Source of the DNA: Vibrio harveyi NBRC 15634 = ATCC 14126 = KCTC 12724
GTDB lineage: Bacteria > Pseudomonadota > Gammaproteobacteria > Enterobacterales > Vibrionaceae
Assembly (NCBI RefSeq): GCF_001591145.1
Contig: NZ_BCUF01000017.1
Location: 34,630 to 98,629, forward strand
Length of the DNA: 64,000 nucleotides
Reading direction: 5' to 3'
This document shows positions 1-9,308 of this stretch, piece after piece; positions within the stretch are counted from its first letter, which is position 1; every line of letters starts with the position of its first letter. A program made the translations under genes and the position numbers. The notes beneath the pieces were generated by a model that was given only the letters and a program-made list of their open reading frames with translations, did not search any database and was not told where the DNA came from.

Positions 1-369
1 TCTGATATTATGCACTTTGGTAATTCGCTACCAAAAGTGTCACCAGATGCTTTAATTCGTGACGCACTGCTTGAGATTTCGGAAAAAGGCTTAGGCATGA
101 CCGCTATCGTCGATGAGCACGATGCTATGCTTGGTATATTCACTGATGGCGATTTACGTCGTACGTTAGATAAACGCATTGATATCCATACCACAGCCAT
201 TGGTGAAGTGATGACGAAAAACCCAACTACCGCCCATCCTGAGATGCTAGCAGTAGAAGGCTTAAACCTGATGCAAGACAAAAACATCAATGCTCTGATC
301 TTGTGTGATGACAATAAAATTGTCGGCGCACTGAATATGCATGATTTATTAAAGGCTGGCGTGATGTAA
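1..369 (+). CDS. kdsD: arabinose-5-phosphate isomerase KdsD, 3' end only
   Basis: The reading frame is open from the first base, so the gene begins outside the window; only the last 122 codons are present. They form the tandem CBS region of KdsD, with GMTAIVDE, GIFTDGDLRR and the C-terminal MHDLLKAGVM, closely matching the end of E. coli KdsD. The enzyme interconverts ribulose-5-phosphate and arabinose-5-phosphate in the cytoplasm, the first step of Kdo synthesis for lipopolysaccharide. The N-terminal SIS isomerase domain is not visible. It heads the kds-lpt cluster. The first in-frame ATG (base 10) is internal and is not the true start. Confidence 0.93.
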   Translation, partial: SDIMHFGNSLPKVSPDALIRDALLEISEKGLGMTAIVDEHDAMLGIFTDGDLRRTLDKRIDIHTTAIGEVMTKNPTTAHPEMLAVEGLNLMQDKNINALILCDDNKIVGALNMHDLLKAGVM

Positions 370-397
370 TATTGCGTCACCAAAAAGACTTAACGAT

Positions 398-459
398 TGA
401 TTTAACAGATTAAGGCAATGGTCAGGGAAGTACTGAGCTAAGATAAAGGCCTTTATTTT
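398..459 (+). pseudogene. possible remnant of kdsC (KDO-8-phosphate phosphatase)
   Basis: In Vibrio and in E. coli, kdsC lies between kdsD and lptC. Here only 90 bases separate them, too few for an enzyme of about 185 residues. Around 408-440 the DNA reads like the decayed end of KdsC: with small gaps it gives I-K-G-N-G-(A)-V-R-E-V-T-E-L, against the family motif GGxGAVREVCDL. The match needs at least two frame changes. That kdsC is missing is seen directly. That this stretch is its remnant is inference by eye, without an alignment program. Confidence 0.4.
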
Positions 460-1023
460 ATGAGTTTTACTCGCCTTATTTATTTGCTCTTGATTTTTGT
501 TGTTGCGTGGTGCGGTTATTACCTCATGACGCCAAAAAGCAATGAAAATATCCAAGTAGCACCAAATTTAGAACTGCCTATGTTCAGTGGTACTGGACTA
601 GAAAACATCACTTATGGTGAAGATGGTGTCCGCAGTTACATCATCCGTTCCACTAATTTGGATCATTATGCCAAAAGTGGAGACACGATATTTAAGAGCC
701 CAACACTCATGGTGTACCGCGAAGGTAGTGTGGTTGAGTGGAAGGTGACTGCAACCAGAGCAGTCTTAGATGAAGACCAAATTCTGACGCTGTACGACAA
801 CGTGCTAATGCAAAACCTTTTGCCTGGTGCAAGTTTCGATACCATGGCGACAGACAAATTGGTGATTAATCTAACCAATCGTGATTTTAAAGCCGATCAA
901 CAAGTGATGTTGGTTGGACCGCAATTTGAAACTACTGGGGGCGCAATGCAGGGCAACTTAAAGGCTCACACTGCGACTCTAACTGATGAAGTTCAAGGTC
1001 GATATGAAACCGTTACACCTTAG
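460..1023 (+). CDS. lptC: LPS export ABC transporter periplasmic protein LptC
   Basis: The protein has 187 residues, the usual LptC length. One N-terminal membrane anchor (about residues 5-24, IYLLLIFVVAWCGYYL) is followed by a periplasmic beta-jellyroll domain. LptC sits on the LptB2FG complex in the inner membrane and passes lipopolysaccharide to LptA. Conserved stretches include YGEDGVRSY near residue 50 and a terminal region ending in GNLKAHTATL. AAGG lies about 10 bases before the ATG. The 3' end overlaps the start of lptA, indicating coupled translation. lptC-lptA-lptB form one unit. Confidence 0.93.
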   Translation: MSFTRLIYLLLIFVVAWCGYYLMTPKSNENIQVAPNLELPMFSGTGLENITYGEDGVRSYIIRSTNLDHYAKSGDTIFKSPTLMVYREGSVVEWKVTATRAVLDEDQILTLYDNVLMQNLLPGASFDTMATDKLVINLTNRDFKADQQVMLVGPQFETTGGAMQGNLKAHTATLTDEVQGRYETVTP

Positions 1024-1498
1024 CCTATTGGCATTGGTTTTAGCAGCGCCACAAGCGTTAGCACTTAAGTCGGATACACAACAGCCGGTTTACATTAATT
1101 CAGACACTCAACAAGTGGACATGAAGAGTAATCAGGTGATCTTCAAAGGGGATGTATCGCTTAAGCAAGGTAGCATCAATATCGATGCTGATAGAATCGT
1201 GGTGACTCGCGATCCTAAAACCGAGTCTATCAAACAGATCCAAGCATTTGGCAAACCAGCTACCTTTTCTCAGTTAATGGACGATGGCAAAACGCTCAGT
1301 GGTCAGGCGACTGAGTTAGACTACCGTATTTCTACTGATGAATTGACCATGAAAGGTCAAGCGCAACTGGCTCAAGACGGAAACACCATCAAAGGTTCGT
1401 CAATTCGTTACCAAATTGGTCAACAGAAGCTAGTCGCTGACAGCTCGAAGGATGAGCGCGTAACAACCATCCTGCAACCGAACCAAGTCGAGAACTAA
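1004..1498 (+). CDS. lptA: LPS transport periplasmic protein LptA
   Basis: LptA forms the periplasmic bridge that carries lipopolysaccharide from LptC to the outer membrane. I chose the ATG at 1004 (164 residues): it has AAGG five bases upstream and gives a clean signal peptide, [20 protein letters not shown], with cleavage expected after ALA. An in-frame ATG at 986 would add six residues (MKFKVD). The mature part has the OstA-fold features [16 protein letters not shown], then repeating strands such as [20 protein letters not shown]. The gene overlaps lptC and ends one base before lptB. Confidence 0.93.
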   Translation: MKPLHLSLLALVLAAPQALALKSDTQQPVYINSDTQQVDMKSNQVIFKGDVSLKQGSINIDADRIVVTRDPKTESIKQIQAFGKPATFSQLMDDGKTLSGQATELDYRISTDELTMKGQAQLAQDGNTIKGSSIRYQIGQQKLVADSSKDERVTTILQPNQVEN

Positions 1499-1499
1499 T

Positions 1500-2225
1500 A
1501 TGGCAGTACTAAGTGCAAAGAACCTTGCTAAAAGCTACAAAAAACGCAAGGTGGTAACTGATGTAAGCCTTGAAGTAGAGTCTGGTCAGATTGTTGGTCT
1601 ATTGGGTCCTAACGGTGCGGGTAAAACCACATCGTTTTATATGATCGTTGGCTTGGTACCACGTGACGAAGGCACCATTACAATCGACAACCAAGACATC
1701 AGTATTCTGCCGATGCATAGCCGCTCTCGTATGGGTATCGGTTACCTGCCACAGGAAGCCTCCATCTTCCGTAAGCTGTCGGTTGAAGACAACATCATGG
1801 CGGTTCTGGAAACTCGTCAAGAGTTAACGCGAGAAGAGCGTCAAGATAAGCTGGAAGATTTGTTAGAAGAATTCCACATACAGCACATACGCACCAGTGC
1901 GGGTATGGCACTATCGGGTGGTGAGCGCCGCCGTGTAGAAATCGCGCGAGCACTAGCTGCTAACCCTCAGTTCATTTTGCTGGATGAACCATTTGCGGGT
2001 GTTGACCCTATTTCGGTTAACGACATCAAAAAAATCATCGAACACCTGCGCGATCGCGGTCTTGGTGTACTAATCACTGACCACAACGTTCGTGAAACCT
2101 TGGACGTATGTGAAAAAGCCTATATCGTAAGCCAAGGACATCTCATCGCATCGGGAACTCCGGATGAAGTTCTCAATAACGAGCAGGTGAAACAAGTTTA
2201 TCTCGGCGAACAATTCCGTCTATGA
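1500..2225 (+). CDS. lptB: LPS export ABC transporter ATP-binding protein LptB
   Basis: A 241-residue cytoplasmic ABC ATPase that powers LPS extraction with LptF and LptG. Visible motifs in order: Walker A GPNGAGKT (about 35-42), Q-loop YLPQEASIF (about 84), signature LSGGERRR (about 139), Walker [14 protein letters not shown] (about 158) and switch histidine ITDHNVRE (about 195). The sequence agrees closely with E. coli LptB over its whole length. The ATG follows the lptA stop codon by one base, consistent with translational coupling. lptF and lptG are not in this window. Confidence 0.97.
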   Translation: MAVLSAKNLAKSYKKRKVVTDVSLEVESGQIVGLLGPNGAGKTTSFYMIVGLVPRDEGTITIDNQDISILPMHSRSRMGIGYLPQEASIFRKLSVEDNIMAVLETRQELTREERQDKLEDLLEEFHIQHIRTSAGMALSGGERRRVEIARALAANPQFILLDEPFAGVDPISVNDIKKIIEHLRDRGLGVLITDHNVRETLDVCEKAYIVSQGHLIASGTPDEVLNNEQVKQVYLGEQFRL

Positions 2226-2275
2226 TTACATTAGGAACGGTAAGATTCTGAGCATTACAAGGTAAGTAACACTGA

Positions 2276-3742
2276 ATGAAACCTTCATTACAACTCAAGC
2301 TAGGTCAACAGTTAGCCATGACGCCGCAGCTGCAACAAGCCATCCGTTTGTTGCAATTGTCGACGCTCGATCTTCAACAAGAAATTCAAGAAGCGCTGGA
2401 TTCCAACCCGCTATTGGAAGTTGAAGAAGGTCACGATGAACCTCAAGTAAATGGTGAAGATAAGTCAGCATCCGAAGCCGCTGAAGCCAGTGCCAACGAC
2501 ACCTCTGAACCCGATCTTCCAGACAGTTCAGACGTAATTGAAAAATCTGAAATCAGTTCTGAACTAGAAATCGATACCACCTGGGATGACGTTTACAGCG
2601 CTAACACTGGCAGTACAGGTCTAGCGCTTGATGACGACATGCCGGTCTACCAAGGTGAAACCACTGAATCACTGCATGATTACCTCATGTGGCAATTAGA
2701 TCTCACGCCTTTCAGTGAAACAGACCGCACCATCGCACTCGCGATCATCGATGCTGTCGATGATTATGGCTACCTCACTCTTTCTCCTGAAGAAATCCAT
2801 GAGAGCTTCAATAATGAGGAAGTCGAGTTAGATGAAATCGAAGCAGTGCGTAAGCGTATTCAACAATTTGACCCGCTTGGTGTTGCATCCCGCAACCTAC
2901 AAGAATGTTTACTGCTGCAATTAGCGACCTTCCCAGAAGATACGCCGTGGCTAGCAGAAGCGAAAATGGTATTGAGCGATCATATCGATCACCTTGGTAA
3001 TCGCGACTACAAGCTAGTCATCAAAGAGACTAAGCTTAAAGAAGCTGACCTGCGTGAAGTCTTGAAGCTAATTCAACAACTTGATCCTCGCCCAGGCAGT
3101 CGCATCACACCGGATGACACTGAATACGTCATTCCAGATGTGTCCGTATTTAAAGATCATGGTAAGTGGACCGTATCCATTAACCCTGACAGCATTCCAA
3201 AACTAAAAGTAAATCAACAATATGCGCAGCTAGGCAAAGGCAACAGTGCGGATAGCCAGTACATTCGCAGCAATTTGCAAGAGGCAAAATGGCTGATTAA
3301 GAGCCTAGAAAGCAGAAACGAGACGCTTCTCAAAGTTGCAAGATGTATTGTTGAACATCAACAAGATTTCTTCGAGTATGGTGAAGAAGCCATGAAACCA
3401 ATGGTACTAAACGATGTAGCATTGGCAGTGGACATGCATGAATCAACGATTTCTCGTGTGACAACGCAGAAGTTCATGCACACACCACGTGGCATTTTTG
3501 AATTGAAGTACTTCTTCTCTAGCCATGTCAGTACAGACAATGGTGGAGAATGTTCGTCCACAGCAATTCGTGCTCTCATCAAGAAACTGGTCGCAGCGGA
3601 AAATACCGCTAAACCTTTAAGTGATAGTAAGATTGCTGCTCTTCTGGCTGACCAAGGGATTCAAGTCGCAAGACGAACGATTGCGAAATATCGCGAATCC
3701 TTGGGTATCGCCCCTTCAAGTCAGCGTAAACGCCTACTTTAA
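2276..3742 (+). CDS. rpoN: RNA polymerase sigma-54 factor RpoN
   Basis: A 488-residue sigma-54 that directs RNA polymerase to -24/-12 promoters, which need enhancer-binding ATPases. In vibrios it controls flagella, nitrogen use and quorum-sensing small RNAs. Region I is the glutamine-rich start ([22 protein letters not shown]). An acidic region II spans about 55-110. The core-binding domain and helix-turn-helix follow ([19 protein letters not shown], near 390). The diagnostic RpoN box, [10 protein letters not shown], is about 15 residues from the end. The neighbours hpf, ptsN, rapZ and npr are in the standard gammaproteobacterial order. Confidence 0.98.
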   Translation: MKPSLQLKLGQQLAMTPQLQQAIRLLQLSTLDLQQEIQEALDSNPLLEVEEGHDEPQVNGEDKSASEAAEASANDTSEPDLPDSSDVIEKSEISSELEIDTTWDDVYSANTGSTGLALDDDMPVYQGETTESLHDYLMWQLDLTPFSETDRTIALAIIDAVDDYGYLTLSPEEIHESFNNEEVELDEIEAVRKRIQQFDPLGVASRNLQECLLLQLATFPEDTPWLAEAKMVLSDHIDHLGNRDYKLVIKETKLKEADLREVLKLIQQLDPRPGSRITPDDTEYVIPDVSVFKDHGKWTVSINPDSIPKLKVNQQYAQLGKGNSADSQYIRSNLQEAKWLIKSLESRNETLLKVARCIVEHQQDFFEYGEEAMKPMVLNDVALAVDMHESTISRVTTQKFMHTPRGIFELKYFFSSHVSTDNGGECSSTAIRALIKKLVAAENTAKPLSDSKIAALLADQGIQVARRTIAKYRESLGIAPSSQRKRLL

Positions 3743-3766
3743 GGCACCAACTGAAAAGGAAAGTCT

Positions 3767-4054
3767 ATGCAAATCAATATTCAAGGCCATCACGTTGATC
3801 TTACCGATTCAATGCAAGACTATGTTCAATCTAAGTTTCAGAAGCTCGAAAGGTTCTTCGACCACATTAACCAAGTTCACGTGGTACTAAAAGTTGAAAA
3901 ACTTGACCAAATAGCGGAAGCTACACTCCACATAAATCAAGGCGAAATCCACGCGTCATCGAACGACGAAAATATGTATGCAGCAATTGACTCGCTGGTG
4001 GATAAATTAGTTCGTCAACTTAACAAGCACAAAGAAAAACTAAACAGTCATTAA
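3767..4054 (+). CDS. hpf: ribosome hibernation promoting factor HPF (short form)
   Basis: A 95-residue protein of the short HPF/YfiA family. It binds the 30S decoding region in stationary phase and promotes 100S ribosome dimers. The family opening MQINIQGHHVDLTDSMQDYV, the central KLERFFDHINQVHVVL and a basic C-terminus (KLVRQLNKHKEKL) are visible. There is no C-terminal dimerisation domain, so this is the gammaproteobacterial short type. It lies 24 bases after rpoN, with an AAGGAAAG ribosome-binding site about 8 bases before the ATG. ptsN follows after two bases. Confidence 0.95.
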   Translation: MQINIQGHHVDLTDSMQDYVQSKFQKLERFFDHINQVHVVLKVEKLDQIAEATLHINQGEIHASSNDENMYAAIDSLVDKLVRQLNKHKEKLNSH

Positions 4055-4056
4055 TC

Positions 4057-4503
4057 ATGCAACTGAGCGAGATACTGTCACTGGACTGCACCAAAAGTGC
4101 AGTCCATTGTACAAGTAAGAAACGTGCCCTAGAGATGATCAGTCAAATTGTTGCTGAGAACACGGGTCAAGATTCTACGGAACTGTTTGAGTGTATGCTC
4201 AGCAGAGAAAAAATGGGTAGTACTGGTATCGGTAACGGTATTGCTATCCCCCACGCAAGAATGCAATCAAGCGACAAAGCCATCGCGGTGTTACTTCAAT
4301 GTGACGAGGCGATTGAGTTTGATGCTATCGACAATCGACCTGTCGACCTTCTTTTTGCTCTCCTTGTTCCAGAAGAACAGTGCAAAGAGCACCTCAAAAC
4401 ATTATCCTCTATGGCAGAGCGCCTAAGCGACAAGCAAGTACTTAAGAGCTTGCGTAACGCTCAGAGCGATGAAGAACTCTACGACATTATGATTCATCAG
4501 TAA
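4057..4503 (+). CDS. ptsN: PTS nitrogen-regulatory IIA protein (EIIA-Ntr)
   Basis: A 148-residue terminal phosphoacceptor of the nitrogen phosphotransferase system (PtsP-NPr-EIIANtr). In E. coli it regulates potassium transport and stress responses. The PTS EIIA type-2 domain fills the protein. The phosphorylated histidine is in [10 protein letters not shown] (about residue 68). Upstream are [13 protein letters not shown] and downstream [11 protein letters not shown], both typical. It starts two bases after hpf and is followed 14 bases later by rapZ; npr lies just beyond. Confidence 0.96.
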   Translation: MQLSEILSLDCTKSAVHCTSKKRALEMISQIVAENTGQDSTELFECMLSREKMGSTGIGNGIAIPHARMQSSDKAIAVLLQCDEAIEFDAIDNRPVDLLFALLVPEEQCKEHLKTLSSMAERLSDKQVLKSLRNAQSDEELYDIMIHQ

Positions 4504-4517
4504 TCAGGACGATCACC

Positions 4518-5381
4518 ATGCGATTAATCGTTGTTAGTGGGCACTCTGGTGCCGGGAAGAGTGTTGCTTTACGTGTGCTTGAGGACTTAGGCTACTATTG
4601 TGTAGACAACCTACCAGTTAACTTGCTTGATGCGTTTGTTCAATCGGTTTCCGATAGCAAACAGAACGTGGCAGTAAGTATCGATATTCGCAATATCCCT
4701 AAGAAACTCAAAGAACTGAACACCACACTTGAAAAGCTAAAAGCTGAACTGGATGTGACAGTACTTTTCTTAGACGCCAACAAAGAAACCCTACTCAAGC
4801 GCTACAGCGAAACTCGTCGAATCCACCCACTGTCACTTGGCAGCCAGTCGCTTTCTCTTGATCAAGCTATCGAACTTGAGCATGACATCCTAATGCCGCT
4901 AAAAGCCCATGCAGACTTAGTATTGAACAGTAGTGGTCAATCTCTTCATGACCTTAGCGAAACGGTACGCATGCGAGTTGAAGGCAGGGAACGCAAAGAC
5001 TTGGTGATGGTGTTTGAATCATTTGGTTTCAAGTACGGCTTACCATCAGACGCGGATTACGTGTTCGATGTACGCTTCCTACCAAACCCACACTGGGAGC
5101 CAGCACTGCGCCCTCTCACTGGTTTAGACGCTCCAATCGGTGCGTTCTTAGAGCAGCATCAGTCTGTACTTGACCTGAAATACCAAATTGAGAGCTTCAT
5201 TGAGACTTGGTTACCTCTACTCGAGAAAAACAACCGCAGCTACCTTACAGTTGCGATTGGTTGTACTGGTGGCAAGCACCGCTCGGTTTATCTCACTCAA
5301 AAAATCGGTGAGTTCTTTGCTGATAAAGGACACCAAGTACAAATTCGCCACACTTCATTGGAAAAGAACGTTAAGGAATAA
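4518..5381 (+). CDS. rapZ: RNase adapter protein RapZ
   Basis: A 287-residue RNA-binding, nucleotide-binding protein. In E. coli it guides RNase E to the sRNA GlmZ, controlling glucosamine-6-phosphate synthase and so cell-wall precursor supply. Walker A GHSGAGKS is at residues 8-15. The Walker B-like segment is TVLFLDA (about 81). The C-terminal RNA-binding domain contains [16 protein letters not shown] (about 247). Length and order (ptsN-rapZ-npr) match the family. The stop codon is two bases before the npr start. Confidence 0.96.
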   Translation: MRLIVVSGHSGAGKSVALRVLEDLGYYCVDNLPVNLLDAFVQSVSDSKQNVAVSIDIRNIPKKLKELNTTLEKLKAELDVTVLFLDANKETLLKRYSETRRIHPLSLGSQSLSLDQAIELEHDILMPLKAHADLVLNSSGQSLHDLSETVRMRVEGRERKDLVMVFESFGFKYGLPSDADYVFDVRFLPNPHWEPALRPLTGLDAPIGAFLEQHQSVLDLKYQIESFIETWLPLLEKNNRSYLTVAIGCTGGKHRSVYLTQKIGEFFADKGHQVQIRHTSLEKNVKE

Positions 5382-5383
5382 CG

Positions 5384-5659
5384 GTGGAAATAAGTCGTAA
5401 AGTATTGATCCAAAACCGCTTAGGGTTGCACGCTCGTGCTGCGGTTAAACTGGTAGAGCTGGCGCAAAGCTTCGATGCGGTGATCACCATCGACAACGAA
5501 GAAGACAAAACCGCGACCGCAGACAGCGTCATGGGGTTGTTGATGCTGGAGTCCGCCCAAGGACAATACGTGACTATCCACGCAACTGGCGACCAATCCG
5601 AGCAAGCTCTTGATGCTGTTTGCCATTTGATTGAAGATAAGTTTGATGAAAGCGAGTGA
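5384..5659 (+). CDS. npr: phosphocarrier protein NPr (nitrogen PTS HPr)
   Basis: A 91-residue HPr-family protein that passes phosphate from PtsP to EIIANtr. The active-site histidine is His16 in [17 protein letters not shown]. The second family segment, [15 protein letters not shown], surrounds the regulatory-serine region. The start is GTG, two bases after the rapZ stop and six bases after an AAGGA motif at the rapZ 3' end, so translation is probably coupled. The stop codon lies inside the 5' arm of the terminator hairpin. It is the last gene of the rpoN-npr unit. Confidence 0.95.
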   Translation: MEISRKVLIQNRLGLHARAAVKLVELAQSFDAVITIDNEEDKTATADSVMGLLMLESAQGQYVTIHATGDQSEQALDAVCHLIEDKFDESE

Positions 5660-5675
5660 TTCACTCGCTTTTTTA
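5651..5675 (+). terminator. Rho-independent terminator after npr
   Basis: Inverted repeat AGCGAGTGA/TCACTCGCT is followed directly by TTTTTT. The 5' arm contains the npr stop codon TGA (5657-5659), so the ribosome terminating on npr will cover part of the stem. Confidence 0.85.
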
Positions 5676-5825
5676 TTATCTATAGCCAGATATCCCACAT
5701 AACTTTCACCTCCTGCTTAAATTCCGATAAATAATTTTGTCGACTTTCATAAGTTGTTATTAAAAGGTGCCTAGAATTAAGTTATTATTCAAAGCATTGT
5801 AAATATCAGGAATTAGGAGGAATGA

Positions 5826-7181
5826 ATGGCAGAGCAAATAGAATTCGACCAAGCTCACCAAGCCCTCCAAGAAGTCACTGAAGCACTGGAAAACGGTCGC
5901 TTCGTCCATGTTCGTCGCCAACTGCAGGACATGGAACCTGAGGATATCGCCCACCTTTTAGAAGCTTCGCCGCGTAAAAGTCGTGAGGTTCTTTGGCAAC
6001 TTACCGACCCAGAAGATTACGGTGAGATTCTTGACGAGCTGAACGAAGACGTTAAAGACAGTCTTGTGTCCAAAATGGCTCCTGAAGCGCTTGCAGAAGC
6101 GACGGAAGGCATGGACACCGATGACGTGGCTTACGTCCTACGTAGCTTGCCTGACGACGTCTCACGCGAAGTTCTGTCTCAGATGGATTCAGCGGATCGT
6201 CTACGCGTCGAAACCGCCCTATCCTACCCTGAGGATACCGCGGGTGGACTGATGAACACCGACGTAATCACCATTCGTGGTGACGTTGATGTGGATGTAG
6301 TCCTGCGTTATTTGCGTATGAAAGGCGAACTGCCTGAAGCAACTGACGCACTATACGTGATTGATGATGACAGCAGACTGATTGGTGAACTACCGATCAC
6401 CACGCTGATCACCACGCAACCTGATGTCAAAGTCAGTGAAGTGATGGAAGACGCCGACGATGCAATTACAGTTGATACCAGTGACTCTGACGTAGCAAGC
6501 CTGTTTGAACGTCGTAACTGGGTATCAGCTCCGGTTGTGGATGAAAACCAGCATCTTGTCGGTCGTATCACCATCGATGACGTAGTCGACGTTATCCGTG
6601 AAGACGCTGAACACTCAATGATGAGTATGGCGGGTATGGACGACGACGAAGATACCTTCGCGCCTGTGGTAAAGTCTGCTCGTAAACGTAGTATTTGGCT
6701 TGGTGCCAACGTACTTGCTGCACTGGCAGCTGCTTCTGTCTCCAACATGTTTGAAGCGACTCTAGACCAAATGGCTGCGATTGCTGTCCTAATGACCATC
6801 GTGCCTTCAATGGGTGGTGTAGCAGGTAACCAAACCGTTGCACTTGTAATCCGTGGCTTAGCTCTCGGTCATATCGGTGACTCGAACAAACGCGAACTCT
6901 TGATGAAAGAGGCGGCTATCGGCTTGCTAAACGGCATCATGTGGGCGCTGATCATCGGTGGTATTGTGGTTGCCTGGAAAGGAAACTGGATGCTTGGTGG
7001 GATTATCTCGGCGGCCATGCTAACCAACCTGCTTGTGGCAGGTATTGCGGGCGTTACCATTCCAATCCTACTCAAGAAAATGAACATCGATCCAGCTCTC
7101 GCTGGTGGTATGGCTCTGACCACAGTAACGGACGTAATTGGTCTATCAGTCTTCCTCGGTCTCGCAACCTTAATGATTTAA
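5826..7181 (+). CDS. mgtE: magnesium transporter MgtE
   Basis: A 451-residue inner-membrane Mg2+ channel. The cytoplasmic N-domain (about 1-130) contains EDIAHLLEASPRKSREVLW. Two CBS domains (about 135-260) act as the Mg2+ sensor that gates the pore, including YPEDTAGGLMNTDVITIRGD. A connecting helix and five C-terminal membrane helices (about 285-451) follow, with the pore signatures GVAGNQTVALVIRGLALG and ALTTVTDVIGLSVFLGLA. The ATG at 5826 follows a strong AGGAGG (5815-5820). It has its own 150-base upstream region after the npr terminator. Nothing in that leader looked like an M-box riboswitch. Confidence 0.96.
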   Translation: MAEQIEFDQAHQALQEVTEALENGRFVHVRRQLQDMEPEDIAHLLEASPRKSREVLWQLTDPEDYGEILDELNEDVKDSLVSKMAPEALAEATEGMDTDDVAYVLRSLPDDVSREVLSQMDSADRLRVETALSYPEDTAGGLMNTDVITIRGDVDVDVVLRYLRMKGELPEATDALYVIDDDSRLIGELPITTLITTQPDVKVSEVMEDADDAITVDTSDSDVASLFERRNWVSAPVVDENQHLVGRITIDDVVDVIREDAEHSMMSMAGMDDDEDTFAPVVKSARKRSIWLGANVLAALAAASVSNMFEATLDQMAAIAVLMTIVPSMGGVAGNQTVALVIRGLALGHIGDSNKRELLMKEAAIGLLNGIMWALIIGGIVVAWKGNWMLGGIISAAMLTNLLVAGIAGVTIPILLKKMNIDPALAGGMALTTVTDVIGLSVFLGLATLMI

Positions 7182-7213
7182 GCTGTGTAGCGAACCGCCA
7201 ATAACGAGCAATA

Positions 7214-7243
7214 AAAAAGCCTGATGAACACATCAGGCTTTTT
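7214..7243. terminator. bidirectional terminator between mgtE and pmbA
   Basis: Hairpin AAAAAGCCTGATG-AACA-CATCAGGCTTTTT lies between two convergent genes. It has a U-run in both directions, so it can end both the mgtE and the pmbA transcripts. Confidence 0.9.
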
Positions 7244-7264
7244 CGTATCTAGCGGTTAGCAAGC

Positions 7265-8608
7265 TTATTCACCAGCAACCTTCATGGTATCCAACAAGAT
7301 AGAACCAGTTTGGATTTGCGAGCGTGTTTCTACGTCGCTGCCCACAGCAACAATCTGGTTGAACATGTCTTTCAAGTTACCCGCAATGGTAATTTCAGAC
7401 ACTGGGTATTGGATTTCACCGTTCTCAACCCAGAAACCAGCTGCACCGCGAGAGTAATCGCCAGTTACAACGTTTACGCCTTGACCCATAGTTTCTGTTA
7501 CCAGTAAACCTGTGCCCAGCTCTTTTAGCATTTGCTCGAAATTTTGACCTGTCGACTTCACATACCAGTTATGGATACCACCAGCGTGACCCGTTGGGTC
7601 CATCTTCATCTTGCGAGCGGCATAGCTAGTTAGCAAGTAGGTAGCTAAAACACCATCGGTGATGATTTCACGATCTTGCGTGTAGACACCTTCGCTATCG
7701 AATGGGCTTGAAGCTAACCCACGTAGTACGTGCGGACGCTCAGAAATGTTGAACCACTCCGGCAATACTTGCTTACCAAGGTGATCCAATAGGAAAGAAG
7801 ATTTGCGGTACAGGTTACCACCGCTGATTGCCATCACTAGGTGACCAATCAAGCCTGTCGCTACGTCCGCAGCAAACATCACTGGGTATTTGCCCGTCTT
7901 AAGCTTTTGCGCGTCAAGGCGACTGATGGTTTTCTCTGCCGCTTTGCGGCCAACCATTTCTGGTGACCAAAGATCGTCACGATGGCGCGCAACGGTATAG
8001 CTGTAATCGCGTTCCATCTCGCCGTTTTGACCCACGCCAATCACACAACAGCTAGTGCTATGACGGCTTGATGCGTAGCTTGCTAACAAGCCATGGCTGT
8101 TACCGTAAACCTTAACGCCGTAGTGACTATCGTAGCTCGCACCATCGCTTTGCTTAATTGCGTCGCTGTAGTTCAGCGCTTCTTTTTCAGCTGCGATAGC
8201 GACCTGCGCTGCGTAGTCTGGATCAGGAGCATCTGGGTGGAAAAGGTCTAAGTCTGGTACCTCTTTCACCATGTATTCTTTTGGAGCGGGACCTGCGAAC
8301 GGGTCTTCTGATGTGTATTGAGCGATGTCTAGTGCTGCTAAGACGGTTTGCTCAATAGCAGCTTCGCTCAAGTCAGATGTGGAAGCACTGCCTTTGCGTT
8401 GACCACGGTAGACAGTAATGCCTAGTGCGCCATCGCTGTTGAATTCAACGTTTTCCACGTCACCCATGCGAGTGGAAACACTCAAACCCGTACTCTTGGT
8501 GATTGCGACTTCAGCGGCATCAGACTTCGCCGCAGCGATTTCTAGTGCACGTGAAACGGCTTGTTCTAGCTCGGTACGTTGCTCAGCAACCTGCTGTTTA
8601 ATATCCAT
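7265..8608 (-). CDS. pmbA: metalloprotease subunit PmbA/TldE
   Basis: A 447-residue subunit of the TldD/TldE peptidase, which in E. coli degrades unfolded peptides and matures microcin B17 and CcdA. The N-terminal region has [20 protein letters not shown]. The central region has [17 protein letters not shown], equivalent to the TldD core but without the HExxxH zinc motif, as expected for TldE. The C-terminal [20 protein letters not shown] is a family hallmark. tldD lies about 9 kb away on the same strand. darP is divergent from it, the same arrangement as pmbA/yjgA in E. coli. Confidence 0.95.
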   Translation of the reverse strand: MDIKQQVAEQRTELEQAVSRALEIAAAKSDAAEVAITKSTGLSVSTRMGDVENVEFNSDGALGITVYRGQRKGSASTSDLSEAAIEQTVLAALDIAQYTSEDPFAGPAPKEYMVKEVPDLDLFHPDAPDPDYAAQVAIAAEKEALNYSDAIKQSDGASYDSHYGVKVYGNSHGLLASYASSRHSTSCCVIGVGQNGEMERDYSYTVARHRDDLWSPEMVGRKAAEKTISRLDAQKLKTGKYPVMFAADVATGLIGHLVMAISGGNLYRKSSFLLDHLGKQVLPEWFNISERPHVLRGLASSPFDSEGVYTQDREIITDGVLATYLLTSYAARKMKMDPTGHAGGIHNWYVKSTGQNFEQMLKELGTGLLVTETMGQGVNVVTGDYSRGAAGFWVENGEIQYPVSEITIAGNLKDMFNQIVAVGSDVETRSQIQTGSILLDTMKVAGE

Positions 8609-8718
8609 TGTCTTTCACATCATGTATTCGATGCACAATAGAATAACAAGAATTTCGCTTTCTCCCCACGATTCTTGTTAAAATAGTCATAATATTAATC
8701 AAAACACAGGCAACTGAA

Positions 8719-9243
8719 ATGGCACGTAAGAATCAAAAAGCGCCATGGGAACCAGAAGAAGAGATCATCTGGGTTAGTAAATCCGAGATGAAGCGAGACA
8801 TGGAAGAGCTGCAAAAGCTTGGTGAAGAGCTAGTTGGTCTTAAGCCGGCGGTTCTAGAAAAGTTTCCATTGAGCGAAGAACTGCGCGAAGCGGTTGCTGA
8901 TGCACAACGCTTTAAAAACGAAGCACGTCGTCGTCAGCTACAACGCATTGGTAAGCTAATGCGCTACGAAGATCCAGAACCAATTCAAGCGGCTCTGGAT
9001 AAAATCCGCAACAAGCACTCACAAGCGACAGCTGCTCTGCACAAGCTAGAAGCGCTGCGTGACCGCGTTGTGGAAGAAGGCGATAAAGCGATTGATGACG
9101 TAATGGAATTGTACCCAGAAGCGGATCGTCAACGTCTACGCCAACTTGCTCGCCAAGCAGCAAAAGAGAAGAAAGCCGGTAAACCAGCAAAATCTTACCG
9201 TGAAATCTTCCAAATTCTGAAAGCATTTGAAGAAGAAATGTAA
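8719..9243 (+). CDS. darP: ribosome biogenesis factor DarP (YjgA)
   Basis: A 174-residue, highly charged and mostly helical protein of the DUF615/YjgA family. In E. coli it associates with late 50S precursors and promotes maturation of the peptidyl transferase centre. Conserved pieces are [24 protein letters not shown] (in two parts), [14 protein letters not shown] (about 75-88) and [10 protein letters not shown] near the end. It is divergent from pmbA; the 110 bases between them must hold both promoters. Confidence 0.94.
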   Translation: MARKNQKAPWEPEEEIIWVSKSEMKRDMEELQKLGEELVGLKPAVLEKFPLSEELREAVADAQRFKNEARRRQLQRIGKLMRYEDPEPIQAALDKIRNKHSQATAALHKLEALRDRVVEEGDKAIDDVMELYPEADRQRLRQLARQAAKEKKAGKPAKSYREIFQILKAFEEEM

Positions 9244-9261
9244 TTCAACGCTTAAGAAAGT

Positions 9262-9290
9262 AAAAAGCAGACCTGTGAGTCTGCTTTTTT
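9262..9290. terminator. terminator after darP
   Basis: Hairpin AAAAAGCAGAC-CTGTGA-GTCTGCTTTTTT sits between the convergent genes darP and the 2-hydroxyacid dehydrogenase. U-runs in both directions suggest that it serves both. Confidence 0.88.
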
Positions 9291-9308
9291 CATGCCTATT
9301 TTCAGATA

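Noticed and set aside
5676..5825. mgtE leader as an M-box (Mg2+) riboswitch
   Set aside because: The leader is only about 150 bases, AT-rich, and lacks the conserved M-box segments; no convincing multi-stem fold was seen.
6308..6799. 163-codon minus-strand ORF in mgtE
   Set aside because: Serine-rich antisense shadow of the CBS domains.
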